Source: Sphingobacterium sp. UBA6711 (lineage in GTDB: Bacteria; Bacteroidota; Bacteroidia; Sphingobacteriales; Sphingobacteriaceae). From it: DNA of 13,477 bases. Positions 6,340 through 13,477 of the stretch are shown piece by piece (position 1 is the first letter of the stretch; every line of letters starts with the position of its first letter). The translations under genes were made by a program, and so were the position numbers. The notes beneath the pieces were generated by a model. That model saw only the letters and a list, made by a program, of their open reading frames with translations. It was not told the DNA's origin and did no database searches. The DNA is taken from NCBI GenBank assembly GCA_002454415.1, contig DKIT01000067.1, positions 96,381-109,857 on the forward strand, read 5' to 3'.

Positions 6340-7842
6340 TTGTCAGTACTAAAAAAGTTTGCCGGCCAGACCATGATCTATGGTCTGAGTACGATTATAG
6401 CACGTATGCTATATTTCGTCATGACACCATTATATGTCCTCAAATATCCTCCTGCATCTTACGGAATATTTACGAATATGTATGCTTGGGCCTCCATGAT
6501 CAATGCCGTTTTGGCATTTGGAATGGAGACTACGTTTTTTAGATTTCTTCAAAAAGTAGAAGAAAAAGATAAAAAGCAGGTTTTCAATAATAGTTTTATC
6601 GTCATTGCTTCGCTGGCCACGTTATTTTTTATAACGACCATTGTATTTGCGGGCACTATTGGTAGCTGGTTGAATAAGGGAACTTATAATGCCGATTACG
6701 AGAGCTATGTGAAGTACTTCGCCCTCATATTGGCATTGGATGCTTTGGCTATTGTTCCGTTTGCTAAATTAAGATCGGAGGGAAGGCCTATTCGATTCGG
6801 TGCGATTAAACTAGCAAACATTGGTATTATGGTTCTGCTGAATCTGTTCTTTATAGCCCTTGTCCCCTATTTAATAAAAGAAGGTGGTTCTTTTGGAGGG
6901 TGGTGTTCTGGTTGGTACAGAAATGAATGGATTGGTTATGTTTTTATATCTAATATAGTAGCCAGTGCAGCTACCTTTCTATTGCTTCTTCCCGAGATGC
7001 GAGGATTTTATTTTAAGCCAGAACGGCAGCTGATTAATAAAATGCTAGCTTATAGTTTCCCCATTTTAATTGCTAATATTTCCTACATCATTAATGAAAA
7101 TTTGGATAAGATTGTCCTACCAATTTATCTGCCGAAAGATATAGGTGATCGCGATTTGGGGATCTATGGTGCCGTTGGAAAATTAGCGATGTTTCTGAGC
7201 ATTTTTGTACAGGCTTTTCGGCTGGGAGCAGAACCATTTTTCTTTTCTTATGCAAAGAACGCAAATGCAAAGAAGACCTATGCCTTGATTATGGAATATT
7301 TTGTAATAGCCATGATGTTAGTTATGTTGGGGATTACAGCGAATATAGACTGGTTGAAATTTTTTATAGAAGGCAAAACGGAGACCCGTGATCTATATTG
7401 GTCCGGACTTTTCATTGTTCCCCTATTGTTGTTCAATTATGTTTTGTTGGGTATTTATATGAATCTTTCGGTATGGTATAAGCTTTCTGACCAAACGCGA
7501 TATGCCTTGTATATTTCATTGGTGGGTGCAGGAATAACCATTTTAGCAAACTATTATCTGATACCTCGATATAGTTATGTAGGCGCATCGATTGTGACAT
7601 TTTTAGCCTATTTTTCTATGGTTGTGCTATCTTATGTATGGGGGCAGAAACATTATCCTATACCCTATAAACTGGGTAAAATTCTACTATATATTTGCGT
7701 AGGCATATGTTTCTGCTATCTATCTTACTTTGTATTTAATCATAATGTCTTTGCCGGTAATGGACTCCTGTTAGCTTATATCGGCGGGGTATTTCTCATG
7801 GAGCGAAATCAACTTAAGCAGTTTCTAAAGAAAACTGCATAA
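6340..7842 (+). CDS. Polysaccharide/oligosaccharide flippase (Wzx/MATE-like), TTG start
   Basis: A 500-residue polytopic inner-membrane protein with about 12-14 predicted membrane segments. It belongs to the polysaccharide-biosynthesis (Wzx, MOP exporter) superfamily, whose members flip lipid-linked sugars across the inner membrane. The N-terminus SVLKKFAGQT followed by IYGLSTI and MTPLYV is typical of Bacteroidota members, and a basic cytoplasmic tail follows the last segment. The start codon is TTG at 6340. An ATG at codon 12 (6373) would remove this conserved N-terminus, so TTG is preferred. It lies 12 nt after acyP and ends at a bidirectional terminator. No glycosyltransferases adjoin it, so the transported glycan is unknown: O-antigen, exopolysaccharide or a peptidoglycan-related lipid are all open. 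Confidence 0.87.
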   Translation: MSVLKKFAGQTMIYGLSTIIARMLYFVMTPLYVLKYPPASYGIFTNMYAWASMINAVLAFGMETTFFRFLQKVEEKDKKQVFNNSFIVIASLATLFFITTIVFAGTIGSWLNKGTYNADYESYVKYFALILALDALAIVPFAKLRSEGRPIRFGAIKLANIGIMVLLNLFFIALVPYLIKEGGSFGGWCSGWYRNEWIGYVFISNIVASAATFLLLLPEMRGFYFKPERQLINKMLAYSFPILIANISYIINENLDKIVLPIYLPKDIGDRDLGIYGAVGKLAMFLSIFVQAFRLGAEPFFFSYAKNANAKKTYALIMEYFVIAMMLVMLGITANIDWLKFFIEGKTETRDLYWSGLFIVPLLLFNYVLLGIYMNLSVWYKLSDQTRYALYISLVGAGITILANYYLIPRYSYVGASIVTFLAYFSMVVLSYVWGQKHYPIPYKLGKILLYICVGICFCYLSYFVFNHNVFAGNGLLLAYIGGVFLMERNQLKQFLKKTA

Positions 7843-7845
7843 AAG

Positions 7846-7881
7846 AAAAGGTCGTGCTATTTAAGTTAAGTACGACCTTTT
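7846..7881. terminator. Bidirectional terminator between the flippase and dusB
   Basis: AAAAGGTCGT (7846-7855) pairs with ACGACCTTTT (7872-7881), extended inward by a G-U and a C-G pair, leaving a 12-nt loop. A-rich and T-rich flanks give U-tracts in both directions. It sits between the convergent stop codons at 7842 and 7908 and serves both transcripts. Confidence 0.9.
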
Positions 7882-7907
7882 TCTTTTAAAGTATAATAGG
7901 ATTGAAC

Positions 7908-8903
7908 TTATACGAGCTCCGCAAACAAGTTATGTTCAATCTCGTGCAGTACCTCAAGGATCTCTGCCTGGCTTTGTAAGCTGACTAATTTCATTCGGTA
8001 CTCTTTAAAATTAGGAATTCCTTTGAAGTAATTCGCATAATGTCTACGCATTTCGAAGATGCCTAACTTATCACCTTTCCATTCGATGGATTTGTTCAAA
8101 TGCGTTCTACAGACCTCGACGCGTTCTGCAATTGTCGGACCTTCCAGACGCTCACCAGTATTGAAAAAATGTTTGATTTCTCTAAAGATCCAAGGATACC
8201 CAATTGCAGCACGACCAATCATAATGCCGTCAACTTCAAATTCTTGCCGCCATGCTGCGGCTTTTTCGACAGAGTCTACATCACCGTTTCCAAAAATTGG
8301 AATCTTGATGCGTGGATTCCTTTTGATATCGCGAATCATGGACCAGTCTGCCTGACCTTTGTACAACTGCGCACGTGTACGTCCATGAATTGCAAGTGCT
8401 TTGATGCCGACGTCCTGTAATCTTTCAGCAACCTCATACACATTTTTTGTGTTGTCATCCCAGCCAAGGCGTGTTTTCACTGTCACAGGCAAATCTGTCG
8501 CTTCAACGACAGCTTTGGTCATGGCAACCATTTTATCGATATCCTGTAAAAGAGATGAACCAGCACCTTTGCAGACTACTTTTTTAACAGGACATCCATA
8601 ATTGATATCAATTAAATTTGGGCCTGCTTTTGTACAGATTTCAGCCGATAGACGCATACTTTCGATATCTCCGCCGAAGATCTGGATACCAATAGGTCGT
8701 TCATATTCAAAAATATCTAGTTTTTGAACAGATTTGGCAGCATCACGGATGAGTCCTTCTGAAGAAATAAATTCAGTGTACATTAAATCAACACCATTCT
8801 GTTTGCACACATAGCGAAATGGTGGATCACTTACATCCTCCATGGGAGCTAATAACAAAGGGAATTCACCCAAATCAATATTTTCACCAATCTTGACCGA
8901 CAT
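7908..8903 (-). CDS. dusB: tRNA-dihydrouridine synthase (DusB-like)
   Basis: A 331-residue FMN-dependent enzyme that reduces specific uridines of tRNA to dihydrouridine, using NADPH in characterised homologues. Motifs in order are LAPMEDVSDPPFR (18-30), YTEFIS (42-47), IQIFGGD (73-79), DINYGCPVKKV with catalytic Cys104, GAGSSLLQD (113-121), VTVKTRLGW, IHGRTR, IFGNGDV and IMIGRAAIGYPWIF near the end of the TIM barrel, then a helical tRNA-binding tail. I chose the ATG at 8903. The in-frame ATG at 8930 would add nine residues and place the promoter element TACCTTTG inside the gene. It lies 67 nt after the outer-membrane barrel gene on the same strand but appears to have its own promoter, so it is probably not part of that operon. 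Confidence 0.95.
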   Translation of the reverse strand: MSVKIGENIDLGEFPLLLAPMEDVSDPPFRYVCKQNGVDLMYTEFISSEGLIRDAAKSVQKLDIFEYERPIGIQIFGGDIESMRLSAEICTKAGPNLIDINYGCPVKKVVCKGAGSSLLQDIDKMVAMTKAVVEATDLPVTVKTRLGWDDNTKNVYEVAERLQDVGIKALAIHGRTRAQLYKGQADWSMIRDIKRNPRIKIPIFGNGDVDSVEKAAAWRQEFEVDGIMIGRAAIGYPWIFREIKHFFNTGERLEGPTIAERVEVCRTHLNKSIEWKGDKLGIFEMRRHYANYFKGIPNFKEYRMKLVSLQSQAEILEVLHEIEHNLFAELV

Positions 8904-8919
8904 CTTCGATAATTTTTTA

Positions 8920-8927
8920 CAAAGGTA
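8920..8927 (-). promoter_or_regulatory. Bacteroidota -7 promoter element of dusB
   Basis: The minus strand reads TACCTTTG, an exact TAnnTTTG match, implying a start of transcription about 10 nt before the ATG at 8903. No clear TTG at -33 was found; a TTTA occurs at about the right distance. It supports the shorter dusB start. Confidence 0.6.
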
Positions 8928-8948
8928 CAAAATTTGGCATTAGTATAA

Positions 8949-8960
8949 AGTTAGCTAACT
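8949..8960. repeat. 12-bp palindrome upstream of dusB
   Basis: AGTTAGCTAACT is a perfect 12-bp palindrome between the stop codon of the barrel gene (8970) and the dusB -7 element. On the minus strand a short T-run follows it, so it could be a weak terminator of the upstream operon, or an operator at the dusB promoter. Function is unproven. Confidence 0.35.
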
Positions 8961-8969
8961 GTCACGAGT

Positions 8970-11411
8970 TTAGAGTCGATTTTTGATCTCCTCAGATCCA
9001 GTTGAACGCTGGCTGTTTGTTTCTGCATTTCCTCCAAAACGATAATTGAAGGATAGGATGGCTGTCCTGCTGTCGGGATTTGATCGCCCAACAAGCCGAA
9101 TTGCTGAAGAAACTGTTTCGTATCGGCGGCTGTTAGTTCTAAAAATATCATTTACCACCAGCTTAATGGAGGCCTTTTTATGGAGAATGTTCTTTTGGAT
9201 TCCGGTATATAACTGGCCATAGCTCTTGATCTGGCTTAATCCTACTGTCATTCCGGAAGCGTAACTTCCGCCCACTTCTATGGACCAGTCTTTCGGTAAT
9301 TTGAATGTATTCTGGCTATTCAGCGCCAACGTATTGCCTTTTCGGCTAATCAGTCCACCGTCCTGTGGGATTTCATATTCATTCCTGTAAAAGTTAGCGA
9401 AATGTGTTGCAGACCACCAAGCTGTCAATTGGGTGGGAGCGATAACGGAAACTCCGAAGTTTTTGAATGAGCCGATATTCTCTGGACGCTCGTAAGTTAT
9501 ATACGGATTGGATAAATCTCTTCCAAGGATGTCGTTGACAACATCGGTTCTTGAAGCATAATTCAGTGTGAAGATATATTTATTGGAAAAAGTATAGCCT
9601 AGCTCAAATGCATGTTCATAGGCAGGATTCAAACGGGCATTGCCTTCCGAATAGGAGAAAGGATCGGTATATACACGAAATGGATTGAGATCCCAAAATG
9701 AAGGCCTTTGCACACGGTAGCTGTAGCTTGTCTGCAATTTATTTTTTTCATTGAGGGTATAGGTTAGAAATGCGGAAGGAAATAGTTTGAAATATGATTT
9801 TTCAAATTGCTCTTGGAGGGTGATTTGATTACCTAAAGTATGGGTATGTTCTCCTCGCAGACCAACCTGTGCCGAAATTTTAGTCCAGCTTTTGGATAAA
9901 TTGATATAACCCGCTTGTATCGTTTCTTTGTAAATGAAATGGTTGCTAGTTGTCAGGTCAGGAACGTATTGACCATTTTGTAAGGTGTCATAATGCAGGT
10001 CATTTTCTGTACGTACATGACTGGCTTTCCAGCCTGTCTCCAGTTTATACCCTTCGGCTAGGGGCAGTGTATAATCCAATTTGGCGACGTACACTTTATT
10101 GTCTGAGGGAATGTCTCCTCGACGTGACGACGGTTGGTTGAGTGGGGTGCCATCTGCTTTCGTATAATTCGTGTTTAGCTGCTGATCCATTTTGGAATAA
10201 TGGTCGACAAGATCGAGGTCGATTTTTAGTTCGTGCCCTTTCTCATTAAATTTGACCGTGTAGTTGATATTGTAGAGCATATCCTGCCAGCGTTCTTTCC
10301 CTTCCGTTATCGTAGATGAAGACCATACTAATTGATTATCGTCAAAGTTTCTGAAGTTATTTGTCGTCGGTTCATACTTCGGATATTTGCCAAATCCGCC
10401 GTTGATAAGTACGCCAAGTGTCTGTTTGGAATCTATGTTATAATCTATACCAGCTCTAAAATTGTTCGACCGCAGTTTCGGCTGTATTTTATTTTCCTGC
10501 TGTGTATAAGATTCGGGGAGGTCGCTTTGATCGGAATAAAAATAGCGTGTGAGGGAGTTAAAATACTCAAGGTTCTGATGATACTGATTATAGATCCCGA
10601 ATACATTTAGTTTTTCTGTGCGGTAATTAAGATTAAGACTTCCGCCAAGGTGTGGCCCTCGGCCCGCGCCACCATTGAGGGAAACAGAACCGTTCCATCC
10701 TTGCTTTATTCCTTTTTTCAAAACAATATTGATAATTCCTGCTGAACCAGCCGCATCTTGTTTTGCACTAGGGTTGGACATAAGCTCGATTTTACTGATA
10801 TCAATGGAAGATGTGCTACGCAGTAGGTTCGCCAGTTGGTCGCCAGAAAGATAAGTCAGTTTTCCATTGATCATTACCGTAGCACCTGATTTCCCTTTAA
10901 TGCTTAAGGCTCCATTGTCATCGGCGACTACACCTGGTAGTTTGTTGAGTAGTTCAAGTCCATTATTTCCGTCTGCAAGCATGGAGTTTTCGACATTGAA
11001 TACCAGTTTATCTCGTTGCTGTTCAATAAACTGCTTTTTGCGTTGCACCAATACTTCTGCTAAATAAGCATTATTCATTAATAGCACAATCTGGCCGAGA
11101 TCGTATCCGCCAAGTTGTTCATTTAAATTGAAATGCGGGCTAAATGTTTCTTGATGCGTGATGCTTTTTATTTTAATATAATAGCGGCCTGCTTTGGTGT
11201 CGCCGAAAATAAAATGTCCGGTGCTATCTGCGGCTATAGTTTTTGTTAATGTACCGTCTTTCGCTTGATGAAGGCTGATATTTACGTATGGAATGGCCTG
11301 TTTATCTTCACCGATGATTTGTCCTTTGATTTGGCTGTTTTTTTGCGCAAAGCTACTGGATACGGTACAAATGAATAGCAGACTCAAGATACGACGATGG
11401 AAGTAGGACAT
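8970..11411 (-). CDS. Outer-membrane beta-barrel protein, TonB-receptor-like (OMP_b-brl_3 type)
   Basis: An 813-residue outer-membrane protein. It has a signal peptide (about 1-22, ending SSSFA before QK), a carboxypeptidase-regulatory-like domain (about 26-115), a plug-like domain (about 140-235) with LELLNKLPGV, TVMINGKLTYLSG and SNPSAKQDAAGSAGIINIVLKKG, and then a barrel of roughly 560 residues. The last strand, LSFNYRFG, is followed by a hydrophilic tail of about 25 residues rather than ending on an aromatic residue. This is the layout of the Bacteroidota OMP_b-brl_3 family, related to TonB-dependent receptors. It follows the PepSY gene by 28 nt and is third in transcription order after a DUF4374-like gene, which points to import of an iron chelate or similar ligand. 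The substrate is inferred from neighbours only. A role in envelope maintenance cannot be excluded. Confidence 0.88.
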   Translation of the reverse strand: MSYFHRRILSLLFICTVSSSFAQKNSQIKGQIIGEDKQAIPYVNISLHQAKDGTLTKTIAADSTGHFIFGDTKAGRYYIKIKSITHQETFSPHFNLNEQLGGYDLGQIVLLMNNAYLAEVLVQRKKQFIEQQRDKLVFNVENSMLADGNNGLELLNKLPGVVADDNGALSIKGKSGATVMINGKLTYLSGDQLANLLRSTSSIDISKIELMSNPSAKQDAAGSAGIINIVLKKGIKQGWNGSVSLNGGAGRGPHLGGSLNLNYRTEKLNVFGIYNQYHQNLEYFNSLTRYFYSDQSDLPESYTQQENKIQPKLRSNNFRAGIDYNIDSKQTLGVLINGGFGKYPKYEPTTNNFRNFDDNQLVWSSSTITEGKERWQDMLYNINYTVKFNEKGHELKIDLDLVDHYSKMDQQLNTNYTKADGTPLNQPSSRRGDIPSDNKVYVAKLDYTLPLAEGYKLETGWKASHVRTENDLHYDTLQNGQYVPDLTTSNHFIYKETIQAGYINLSKSWTKISAQVGLRGEHTHTLGNQITLQEQFEKSYFKLFPSAFLTYTLNEKNKLQTSYSYRVQRPSFWDLNPFRVYTDPFSYSEGNARLNPAYEHAFELGYTFSNKYIFTLNYASRTDVVNDILGRDLSNPYITYERPENIGSFKNFGVSVIAPTQLTAWWSATHFANFYRNEYEIPQDGGLISRKGNTLALNSQNTFKLPKDWSIEVGGSYASGMTVGLSQIKSYGQLYTGIQKNILHKKASIKLVVNDIFRTNSRRYETVSSAIRLVGRSNPDSRTAILSFNYRFGGNAETNSQRSTGSEEIKNRL

Positions 11412-11439
11412 AATGGTATGGTTACGGTATTGCTAAAAT

Positions 11440-12573
11440 TTAAAGACTTGCTAATTGTGTGCGTTTCGGTTTTTTTATAGCTTTTCTTTTCTTTCCCCAC
11501 CAGATATAGAAGCCTGTTATGGGTAAGGTTGCACATATAAGTGAAGCGATAAAATAGATAATTTTTGTTGCCATTCCCCCAATGAAACCAGTGTGGAGTG
11601 CATAATTGGAGCGCATCAGCCATTCGGTGGTATTTGCCTCATCGATGGCACCTTGCTTTCTGCCTGTCAATTCAAGTGTATATCGATCGAAATTTAGATC
11701 TCTCCAAGTTCCATCCTCCATATCCGTACACGCATATACTGTTTTGTCTTCACGCTCGGGATAATGGACAATAACTGCTTCTTTGTTGTACTTGGCATAC
11801 TCATGACGTACTTTATACCAAATTTGATCGGCTACTTTTAGCGCATCATTTAAAGGCCGGTCAACTTGCTCATCTTCGTTCGTTTTTTCTATTTTAGGTC
11901 TATTTGGATAACCGCCTGTCAGCCAAACTACAGAGCTTCTTATCCAAGGAAAGCTCATAATAAGTCCTGTTAAACACATTACTAAGGCTATTGTCAGTGA
12001 ATAGAAGCCGAGTACATTGTGAAGATCATAATTGATTCTTTTGAATTTCGCTTTCCATTTGATGGTAAAACTTTGTTCTCTCGATCTTTTGTTCCATTTT
12101 TTTGGCCACCAAAGAATTAGCCCGGTGATCAGCAGGATGAAGAAAATGAAAGTACTCCATCCAACAACCTGTCGGCCTATTTTAACTGGCATCCATAGAT
12201 GGCGGTGCCCTTCATCCATGAAATGAAAGAAATCTTCATGATCTACAATGGCCAATACTTCCGCTGTATAGGGATTTACATAGACAAGACTATCGGAATG
12301 ATCTAAACTGACCTTGACGGACTCATCAAGTCCGTTATACCACGAACTTGCTATATCCTTATCCGGCAGAACCCTTTTTACAGATTTGTAAATTGCAGAC
12401 GGGGGAAGCTGTTCTTCTTTTGTTCTAGATTCGATGTGGATATAGTTTGTTGTTAACGCTTTGATGTCATGTTCAAAGACAAGTACACAACCTGTAATTC
12501 CCAATATAATAACGGGTATACCGGCAGCAAGCCCTAACCAAAGATGGAGCCAGGCATTAATTTTACTTAGCAT
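11440..12573 (-). CDS. PepSY-associated four-TM membrane protein, probable ferric-chelate reductase (XusC/PiuB-like)
   Basis: A 377-residue inner-membrane protein of the PepSY_TM family with four predicted membrane segments: about 11-33, 138-157, 188-208 and 337-359. The large loops after TM1 and TM3 carry the PepSY-like segments (for example VYVNPYTAEVL at 97-107). Histidines placed near membrane segments are His10, His123, His125, His185 and His327, candidates for haem ligands. Members of this family accompany siderophore receptors and are thought to reduce the ferric chelate with electrons passed across the membrane; XusC of Bacteroides is an example. The C-terminus is strongly basic (KKRKAIKKPKR), consistent with a cytoplasmic tail. 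It lies downstream of the DUF4374-like gene across an 80-nt gap with a hairpin, and 28 nt upstream of the barrel gene. Reductase activity and haem binding are inferred. Confidence 0.87.
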   Translation of the reverse strand: MLSKINAWLHLWLGLAAGIPVIILGITGCVLVFEHDIKALTTNYIHIESRTKEEQLPPSAIYKSVKRVLPDKDIASSWYNGLDESVKVSLDHSDSLVYVNPYTAEVLAIVDHEDFFHFMDEGHRHLWMPVKIGRQVVGWSTFIFFILLITGLILWWPKKWNKRSREQSFTIKWKAKFKRINYDLHNVLGFYSLTIALVMCLTGLIMSFPWIRSSVVWLTGGYPNRPKIEKTNEDEQVDRPLNDALKVADQIWYKVRHEYAKYNKEAVIVHYPEREDKTVYACTDMEDGTWRDLNFDRYTLELTGRKQGAIDEANTTEWLMRSNYALHTGFIGGMATKIIYFIASLICATLPITGFYIWWGKKRKAIKKPKRTQLASL

Positions 12574-12613
12574 AATTTATTTTTAAAAATGGATAGCTTG
12601 TAGATAAATAGTG

Positions 12614-12648
12614 TTTAATAGGGCAAAACATTGTTTTGCCCTATTAAA
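12614..12648 (-). other. Perfect 16-bp intercistronic hairpin without a U-tract
   Basis: TTTAATAGGGCAAAAC (12614-12629) and its exact reverse complement (12633-12648) flank a 3-nt loop. On the minus strand the stem starts 4 nt after the DUF4374-like stop codon and is followed by CACTATTTATC, not a T-run, although stem ends are A/T-rich. It may partially terminate transcription or protect the 3' end of the upstream mRNA, giving more of the binding protein than of the reductase and barrel. A full terminator would require a separate promoter before 12573, and none is obvious. Confidence 0.6.
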
Positions 12649-12652
12649 TAAG

Positions 12653-13477
12653 CTATTGATCCAAATTATATAGCATCGGTGTGTCAGCGTTACCACCAAG
12701 GATTTTAGCACCTTTTGTTAACTTGTCTGTGGTTGGGTTGTATTCCCATATATAAATCGCATCTGCCTTTGGATCATTGACAGCGATATATGCATTTCCG
12801 TTAAGTACAACGGCTGAACGAGAATTGCTGACTAAAGGAAAATCTAGTTTTTTGATAACTTTTTGTGTATTTACATCTACAATTAAGTATTCCCACATGG
12901 CAGCATACCACCAGTCGTTCCATTCTTTAACGTTATTTTGCGTGTCGTGTGCGCTGATGAGTAAGGCTTTTCCATTTCCTAGGTAAGTAACACCTAATTG
13001 GTTATCGCCTCCTTGTTGCTGACTAATATTAAAGAAGTAGTTCGCATCGAGTTTATCTTCTCCATCTTTGATTCTATAGAATCCTGTTGGCAGATTTTTA
13101 CCTCCGCCTAATGCAGGCATGGTATAGGTTTGCAAATATGTGTAGCCATTTTCCTTAAATTTGTGGAAGTAACCATTTCTAACTGGACCTACTGGCGCTG
13201 AACGATTGTCTTCCCCTGTTTTTTTGAAGTTCTTAAATGATGGGTAATCAACTGAGCCGGTGTAGGTAACATCATAACTCACTTTAGTTATATTATTGTA
13301 CAGACAATATCCTAATACGATTTTATTTCCTTGTGGTAGAAACGCGTAAATTCGCATGTTGTGATCCTTAGGAATGTCTGTATCTGAAGTTATTGTACCA
13401 TTTGCCTCTACGACCATTGTATTTGTATTGATTACAGCATACTCATTGCTATTACGAGGGCCGACCGCCACACGGTC
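12653..13477 (-). CDS. DUF4374-type secreted/surface protein, XusB-like (C-terminal part; 5' end off the window)
   Basis: The last 274 residues of a protein whose N-terminus, including any lipoprotein signal, is beyond the right edge. The frame is open to the edge (first codons read DRVAVGPRN), so a GTG at 13471 is an internal valine, not a start. The sequence is a run of beta-strand-rich units with alternating turns (for example MWEYLIVDVNTQKV, SRSAVVLNGNAYIAVND, IYIWEYNPTTDKLTKG), which suggests a beta-propeller. It matches my recollection of the Bacteroidota DUF4374 family, to which the siderophore-binding surface lipoprotein XusB is thought to belong. The following genes, a PepSY membrane protein and an outer-membrane barrel, fit that assignment. 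Its ligand is unknown; family assignment is from pattern and context. Confidence 0.75.
   Translation of the reverse strand, partial: DRVAVGPRNSNEYAVINTNTMVVEANGTITSDTDIPKDHNMRIYAFLPQGNKIVLGYCLYNNITKVSYDVTYTGSVDYPSFKNFKKTGEDNRSAPVGPVRNGYFHKFKENGYTYLQTYTMPALGGGKNLPTGFYRIKDGEDKLDANYFFNISQQQGGDNQLGVTYLGNGKALLISAHDTQNNVKEWNDWWYAAMWEYLIVDVNTQKVIKKLDFPLVSNSRSAVVLNGNAYIAVNDPKADAIYIWEYNPTTDKLTKGAKILGGNADTPMLYNLDQ

Noticed and set aside
8059..8420. Plus-strand open frames opposite dusB
   Set aside because: They are antisense to a strongly conserved gene and show no recognisable protein features.
13469..13471. GTG as a start codon of the DUF4374-like gene
   Set aside because: The frame remains open to the window edge and the downstream sequence is the middle of the domain; this is an internal valine.
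1..13477. CRISPR array, tRNA/rRNA genes, insertion sequence or prophage
   Set aside because: No regularly spaced repeats, no tRNA-like cloverleaf or rRNA sequence, no transposase, integrase or phage structural motifs were seen on either strand by eye.
1..13477. A wholly new defence or mobile system
   Set aside because: Every large open frame matches a known housekeeping or envelope/transport family; the novelty is in regulation and gene combination rather than unknown protein machinery.

Overview
The window looks like chromosomal DNA of a Bacteroidota bacterium, most likely Sphingobacteriaceae (Sphingobacterium/Pedobacter-like). The evidence is the SusC-type outer-membrane receptors with N-terminal carboxypeptidase-regulatory-like domains, an OMP_b-brl_3 barrel protein, a DUF4374-type protein, very sparse Shine-Dalgarno sequences, and several matches to the Bacteroidota -7 promoter element TAnnTTTG. 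The genus is inference. No tRNA, rRNA, CRISPR array, IS element or phage gene was seen.

Left block (1-1822, minus strand): dtd (D-aminoacyl-tRNA deacylase), then a MazG-type nucleotide pyrophosphohydrolase 16 nt downstream, then the 5' part of a lipoprotein gamma-glutamyltransferase that runs off the left edge. A perfect 18-bp hairpin terminator (1775-1822) separates this block from the next.

Thiamine block (1823-4517, minus strand): a complete TPP riboswitch aptamer precedes a TonB-dependent receptor. The receptor is therefore best read as an outer-membrane thiamine (or thiamine precursor/phosphate) importer repressed by intracellular TPP. No inner-membrane thiamine transporter or thi gene lies beside it.

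Central plus-strand block (4753-7842): a COG0402-type amidohydrolase, transcribed divergently from the thiamine receptor and with its own candidate promoter and good RBS. It is followed by an acylphosphatase gene with its own TAnnTTTG promoter, and 12 nt later a Wzx/MATE-like polysaccharide flippase starting at TTG. A bidirectional terminator (7846-7881) sits between the flippase and the convergent dusB.

Right block (7908-13477, minus strand): in transcription order, a DUF4374/XusB-like protein (its 5' end lies off the right edge), a strong intercistronic hairpin, a four-TM PepSY reductase-like membrane protein, and an OMP_b-brl_3/TonB-receptor-like barrel, followed by dusB with its own promoter. 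The first three resemble the parts of the Bacteroides xenosiderophore system Xus (binding lipoprotein, PepSY membrane protein, outer-membrane transporter). The likely function is iron-siderophore or similar metal-chelate uptake, with the barrel from an unusual family for that role. This cluster and the riboswitch-receptor unit are the most interesting content. I see no clear sign of a wholly new system.
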